From assembly GCA_023132505.1 (NCBI GenBank), contig JAGLYE010000008.1:1-17029 (forward strand): 17,029 bases of DNA, read 5' to 3'. Position numbers and translations under genes: made by a program. Below are positions 13,816-17,029 of the stretch, in pieces. This DNA comes from Bacteroidales bacterium. Its GTDB lineage: Bacteria; Bacteroidota; Bacteroidia; Bacteroidales; B18-G4. Position 1 is the first letter of the stretch, and every line of letters starts with the position of its first letter. Below the pieces are notes generated by a model. That model made no database searches. It was not told where the DNA came from and saw nothing but the letters and a program-made list of their open reading frames with translations.

Positions 13816-16260
13816 TTACTTCGCAAACTTCATCCCTGAATGATCAAACACCCGGTACGCCAGTATTTTCACCCTGTCGGTGATCAGCATCTGTATCATG
13901 GCATAACCCCATACGAGGAAGATGTACCAACCTATGGGTGTCATAACCCAGCCAAAGGCACAGATCAGCGAAACCAGGATTTTTGATATCAATGTTGACC
14001 AGATCAGGCCTTTTCCGGGCATGATGCTCCAGAGCGGACCTGAAGTACGGGCAAGAAAAATGGTCAGGTTGCCGGCAATGGCAAGTTCGGCAAAAACCAG
14101 TGTCTGCACCTGTTCAAATTCCATCTTAAAATAATGTTTTCCAAGGTAGAATATACCAAAAGTGAAAAGTACATTGGTAAAACCAAGTACGGAAGCAATA
14201 CTGATCACCTTCCGCATATTCCATCTTTCAGGTTTCATGCTGTACCTCACCTTGTCGTAAGCAATTGTCATGATGGGGAAATCATTAAAAACCGCCAGCA
14301 ATACGATCATCACTGCCGTGACAGGGTATTCGTTGAAGAACAGTATCGCCAATACGGTAAAGAACAAAACATCAATGGTTTCAGAAATCCTGTAGATGGC
14401 ATAGCTTTGCATGCGCTGAAAGATCCGGCGGCTTTCCTGGATGGCATCTACAATTACCGACAAGCCGGGCTTAGTCAGGACAATGTCTGCAGCAGATTTA
14501 GCGGCATCGGTTGCTCCATCCACTGCTATGCCTGCATCAGCTTTCTTAAGGGCTGGGGCATCATTTACACCATCACCGGTCATCCCCACAATATGGTCTC
14601 CCTCCTGTAACAGTTGTACGATCTCATATTTATGTTCAGGGAAAACCTGGCTGAAACCATCTGCCTGTTCTATCAGTGTACGTGCTTTCCTGTCGGGAAG
14701 GTCAACAAATTCATTGGCCGGGACAATGTGTTTGCCAATATTCACCTGCTGTGCGATCTCTATGGCAATGGCTGTATGGTCGCCGGTGACCATCTCAACC
14801 TTTACTCCCATTTCCTGTGCCTGCCTGATGGTCTCCGCCGAATCCTCTCTCGGGGGATCATTCAGAGCCAGTAAGCCAACATACTCCCAGTTGCCTGAAT
14901 CATTGGTTCTGGCAACGCCCAGGGTACGGTACCCGTGTGTGCCTGCCTCTTCTATAATCTTTTCCACTTCAACTCTGATAGTATCCTTTTCGTGTACCAG
15001 TTCAAGGATCATTTGCGGAGCACCTTTACTTGCTTTGAATTCTTTAGCCTCCCCGCTGATCAATGATTCAGTCCGTTTAGAAACCGGGTCGAAGGGTTTG
15101 AAGTCTTTCATAGTAAAAGAAGATATGCGTAACCATAAGCTGCTGTTCTTCTCAGCCATTTCCAGTACGGCATTATCCAGTGCATCATTGTTCTCGGCCT
15201 TTGAAGACAATGAGCCACATAGCAATATATCATCTTCACTGAAGCCTGCAAGGGGATATAATCCTTTTACCCCTAATTTGTTCTGGGTAATGGTACCCGT
15301 TTTGTCGGAGCAGAGTATATCCATTCCTGCCATTTCCTCCACGGCAACCAGTTTGCTGATGATGGCTTTTTTACGGGAAAGTTTCAATGCCCCGACAGCC
15401 ATTGTAACACTCAATACAGCAGGTAATGCTGCCGGTATGGAGGCAACGGTCAACACCAAGGTAAACTGCAACAGGTCTATCAGCCGTTCCTGTCTGAACA
15501 GACCTGTGAGGATCACAATCAGTACCAGGATAAAATTCAGGATTATGAGGTAATCGCCGATGCGGATAACCGCTTTCTGAAAATGGCTTTTTGTTTTTGC
15601 CTCAGCTACAAGTTTTGCTGTTTTTCCGAAGAAAGTATTTAAAGCGGTACCATAAACCACGGCATTCATCTCACCCTGCCTGGCAATAGATCCGGAAAAA
15701 GCTATGTCGCCTGCATATTTTTCAACCGGCAGGGATTCGCCTGTGAGAGCAGACTCGTCAAGGATAAGATACTCACCATCCAATAACTTTACATCTGCAG
15801 GTATAATATCGCCAAGCCGTATGCGGATAATATCGCCCGGCAACAGCTCACGGGCTTCCATTTCATGCCACCGGCCTTTTCTCAACACCCTGGCTTTACT
15901 CGCCAGGCTTTTTTTAAGCATGGCCATGGCATTGTCGGCTTTATAGCTCTGTACAAATTCAATCAGGGCGTTGATCAGAAGCAAACTTCCAATGATGATC
16001 ACATCTTTCCAATCCTTGTCGATGATGCTCAAAATAACTGCGGCTTCTATCATCCACGGGATAGGCCCCCAGAAATTCTTCAGAAACCTGAGCAGGAGGC
16101 TTTCCTTCTTCTCTACGATCTCATTAAAGCCAAATTTATCCCTTCTGGTGCTGATCTCTTTTTCATCCAGTCCAATTTTGGGGTCAACATGCAAATCCTT
16201 GAGCAGGTCTCCTGTATCAATAGTTTTGGCCTGCTCGCTTTCGTAGATCATCTCAGCCAT
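13816..16260 (-). CDS. plasma-membrane-type P-type H+-ATPase (P3A)
   Basis: Pumps protons out of the cell at the cost of ATP. The 814 residues carry the whole P-type plan: WGPIPWMIEAA (64-74), a mark of the H+ group, TGES (173-176), SIPAALP in membrane helix 4 (274-280), the phosphorylated Asp319 in CSDKTGT, KGAP (412-415), MVTGDH (490-495) and MTGDGVNDAPA (560-570). Proton-path residues known from plant AHA2 have counterparts: Asn97 in LINALIEF (AHA2 Asn106), Arg624 in YAIYRISE (Arg655), and Asp660 in VFNDFPIMTI (Asp684). It lacks the long C-terminal autoinhibitory domain of plant pumps and is close in size to archaeal members. It begins 15 bp after the DUF3109 gene on the same strand, so the two likely form an operon. 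Specificity is inferred, not proved. Confidence 0.93.
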   Translation of the reverse strand: MAEMIYESEQAKTIDTGDLLKDLHVDPKIGLDEKEISTRRDKFGFNEIVEKKESLLLRFLKNFWGPIPWMIEAAVILSIIDKDWKDVIIIGSLLLINALIEFVQSYKADNAMAMLKKSLASKARVLRKGRWHEMEARELLPGDIIRIRLGDIIPADVKLLDGEYLILDESALTGESLPVEKYAGDIAFSGSIARQGEMNAVVYGTALNTFFGKTAKLVAEAKTKSHFQKAVIRIGDYLIILNFILVLIVILTGLFRQERLIDLLQFTLVLTVASIPAALPAVLSVTMAVGALKLSRKKAIISKLVAVEEMAGMDILCSDKTGTITQNKLGVKGLYPLAGFSEDDILLCGSLSSKAENNDALDNAVLEMAEKNSSLWLRISSFTMKDFKPFDPVSKRTESLISGEAKEFKASKGAPQMILELVHEKDTIRVEVEKIIEEAGTHGYRTLGVARTNDSGNWEYVGLLALNDPPREDSAETIRQAQEMGVKVEMVTGDHTAIAIEIAQQVNIGKHIVPANEFVDLPDRKARTLIEQADGFSQVFPEHKYEIVQLLQEGDHIVGMTGDGVNDAPALKKADAGIAVDGATDAAKSAADIVLTKPGLSVIVDAIQESRRIFQRMQSYAIYRISETIDVLFFTVLAILFFNEYPVTAVMIVLLAVFNDFPIMTIAYDKVRYSMKPERWNMRKVISIASVLGFTNVLFTFGIFYLGKHYFKMEFEQVQTLVFAELAIAGNLTIFLARTSGPLWSIMPGKGLIWSTLISKILVSLICAFGWVMTPIGWYIFLVWGYAMIQMLITDRVKILAYRVFDHSGMKFAK

Positions 16261-16275
16261 AATAAATATTTTGAT

Positions 16276-16842
16276 TTATTGATTTCGGTAGCGTATTTCC
16301 TTCTCCAGTTTTTCATACCAGCTCTGCCCGTATCTTCTGATCAGGGCATCTTTCAGGAATACGTATAGTGGTATACCTTCTTCATTCCCTTTTTCAAGGG
16401 CCACATTGCAGATTTGCCAGCGATGATAGTTCACAGCTTCGCTTTCACTTACTTTTGAAATACGCACAGGGTAAAGATGACAGGAGAGCGGTTTCCTGAA
16501 TGGGATCTTTCCTTCTTCGTATGCCTTCTCTATAGCACACCAGGCAATTCCATCAGTAAAATTAATAAAGGCACAATCACCACCACGAATCAGGGGTGTA
16601 ACATACTTGCCTTCAATATCATAATCAAAGACACCGCTTTTTTTCACCGCTTCAATTCCTTCAGGGATCATAAATTCCATGATCTGCTCCAGGTAGTCCT
16701 CCATCAGGGAGATTTCTTCCTCTTCAAGGGGTGCACCAGCATCACCCTCAACACAGCAGGCACCGAGGCATTTCTCCATCGGGCAAACAAAATTTACCAG
16801 GTAGAGGTCGTCAGACACCATGATATTGTCGATGATGAGCAT
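16276..16842 (-). CDS. DUF3109 family cysteine-rich protein
   Basis: A 188-residue cytosolic protein of the DUF3109 family, common in Bacteroidota and without an assigned function. Eight cysteines stand in a pattern likely to bind a metal or Fe-S cluster: C20 and C25, C29-C30 (in KCLGACCVEGDAGAPL), C90, C102, C121 (in PLSCHLYPVR) and C145. This recalls the CxxCxxCC proteins of the YkgJ type. I chose the ATG at 16842, which gives the family's normal opening MLIIDNIMVSDDLY; the frame stays open to 16956, but those 38 residues are unlike the family. A -7 box at 16848-16855 lies so close that the mRNA may have almost no leader. It is the first gene of the probable unit with the P-type ATPase. Confidence 0.9.
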   Translation of the reverse strand: MLIIDNIMVSDDLYLVNFVCPMEKCLGACCVEGDAGAPLEEEEISLMEDYLEQIMEFMIPEGIEAVKKSGVFDYDIEGKYVTPLIRGGDCAFINFTDGIAWCAIEKAYEEGKIPFRKPLSCHLYPVRISKVSESEAVNYHRWQICNVALEKGNEEGIPLYVFLKDALIRRYGQSWYEKLEKEIRYRNQ

Positions 16843-16847
16843 AGATG

Positions 16848-16855
16848 CAAATATA
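16848..16855 (-). promoter_or_regulatory. -7 box of the DUF3109/H+-ATPase unit
   Basis: On the minus strand TATATTTG matches TAnnTTTG. Its last base is only 5 bp from the ATG at 16842, which would put the transcription start at or next to the start codon (a leaderless or near-leaderless message). No clear -33 box is present. Confidence 0.45.
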
Positions 16856-16973
16856 ATTAAGTTCTGGGTGTTAAATGTTGTATGTTGGGTTGATAAACAT
16901 TTTACCAAATATTCAGGGAATTCCCCTCGAATTAGGAATAACTTGTTTAAAAGCAATTATCAAAAAAAAAATC

Positions 16974-16981
16974 TAATTTTG
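16974..16981 (+). promoter_or_regulatory. -7 box at the right edge, for a gene beyond the window
   Basis: TAATTTTG followed by CACTCGC matches TAnnTTTG on the plus strand. Preceded by an A-tract (16962-16971) and followed by 48 AT-rich bases without a gene, it most likely serves a rightward gene starting just outside, divergent from DUF3109. Confidence 0.5.
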
Positions 16982-17029
16982 CACTCGCAATTAAATATGA
17001 ATTAAATCATATTAATCATAATATTAAAG

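Noticed and set aside
14441..15553. Long open frame (370 codons) on the plus strand opposite the P-type ATPase gene
   Set aside because: It is antisense to a full-length, motif-complete ATPase; its Ser/Thr/Ala-rich translation has no recognisable domain, and no promoter or start context supports it.
16916..16925. GGGAATTCCC palindrome upstream of DUF3109
   Set aside because: Ten bases is short, it lies outside the likely promoter core, and there is no second copy nearby.

Overview
The window is a stretch of chromosome from a member of the Bacteroidota, probably an uncultured Bacteroidales/Marinilabiliales-like anaerobe. The evidence is the type of promoter (TAnnTTTG -7 boxes at 4944, 5617, 8068 and 16974), weak or absent Shine-Dalgarno sites, an AtpB subunit with a cleavable-looking leader and an extra histidine-rich domain, a DUF3109 gene, and rsmI and tdk lying close together as in other Bacteroidales. 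No tRNA, rRNA, CRISPR array, transposase or phage gene was seen. No gene-free stretch exceeds 300 bases; the longest are 1197-1444, 2405-2713 (partly filled by a repeat array) and 7845-8103.

Left part (1-4831, all genes on the minus strand): the 5' two-thirds or so of a secreted papain-like cysteine peptidase that runs off the left edge; a Nudix hydrolase; a small exported protein with a TonB-C-like tail, followed by a clear intrinsic terminator; a four-helix-bundle (23S rRNA intervening-sequence type) gene set between a 9-bp tandem array and inverted copies of the same unit; rsmI; and a conserved acidic protein of unknown function.

Middle (4944-7844): thymidine kinase tdk, an exported cyclophilin and pheS run rightward. 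They meet, tail to tail with 7 bp between stops, a minus-strand SnoaL-like lipoprotein.

Right part (8068-16981): an ATP synthase operon atpB-E-F-H-A-G. atpD and atpC (beta, epsilon) and atpI are not in the cluster, so the F1 genes are split over two loci. A strong hairpin with a U4 tail sits between atpE and atpF and may set the high c-subunit dose. A ferritin gene follows. Converging on it from the other side is a two-gene unit, DUF3109 plus a plasma-membrane-type P-type H+-ATPase, so two different proton-moving ATPases lie side by side. A promoter at the right edge points to a gene beyond the window.

Most genes are ordinary housekeeping genes. The two places most worth a second look are the four-helix-bundle gene with its inverted satellite repeats, one copy of which contains the rsmI stop codon, and the atpE-atpF hairpin. 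I found no convincing new multi-gene defence or metabolic system.
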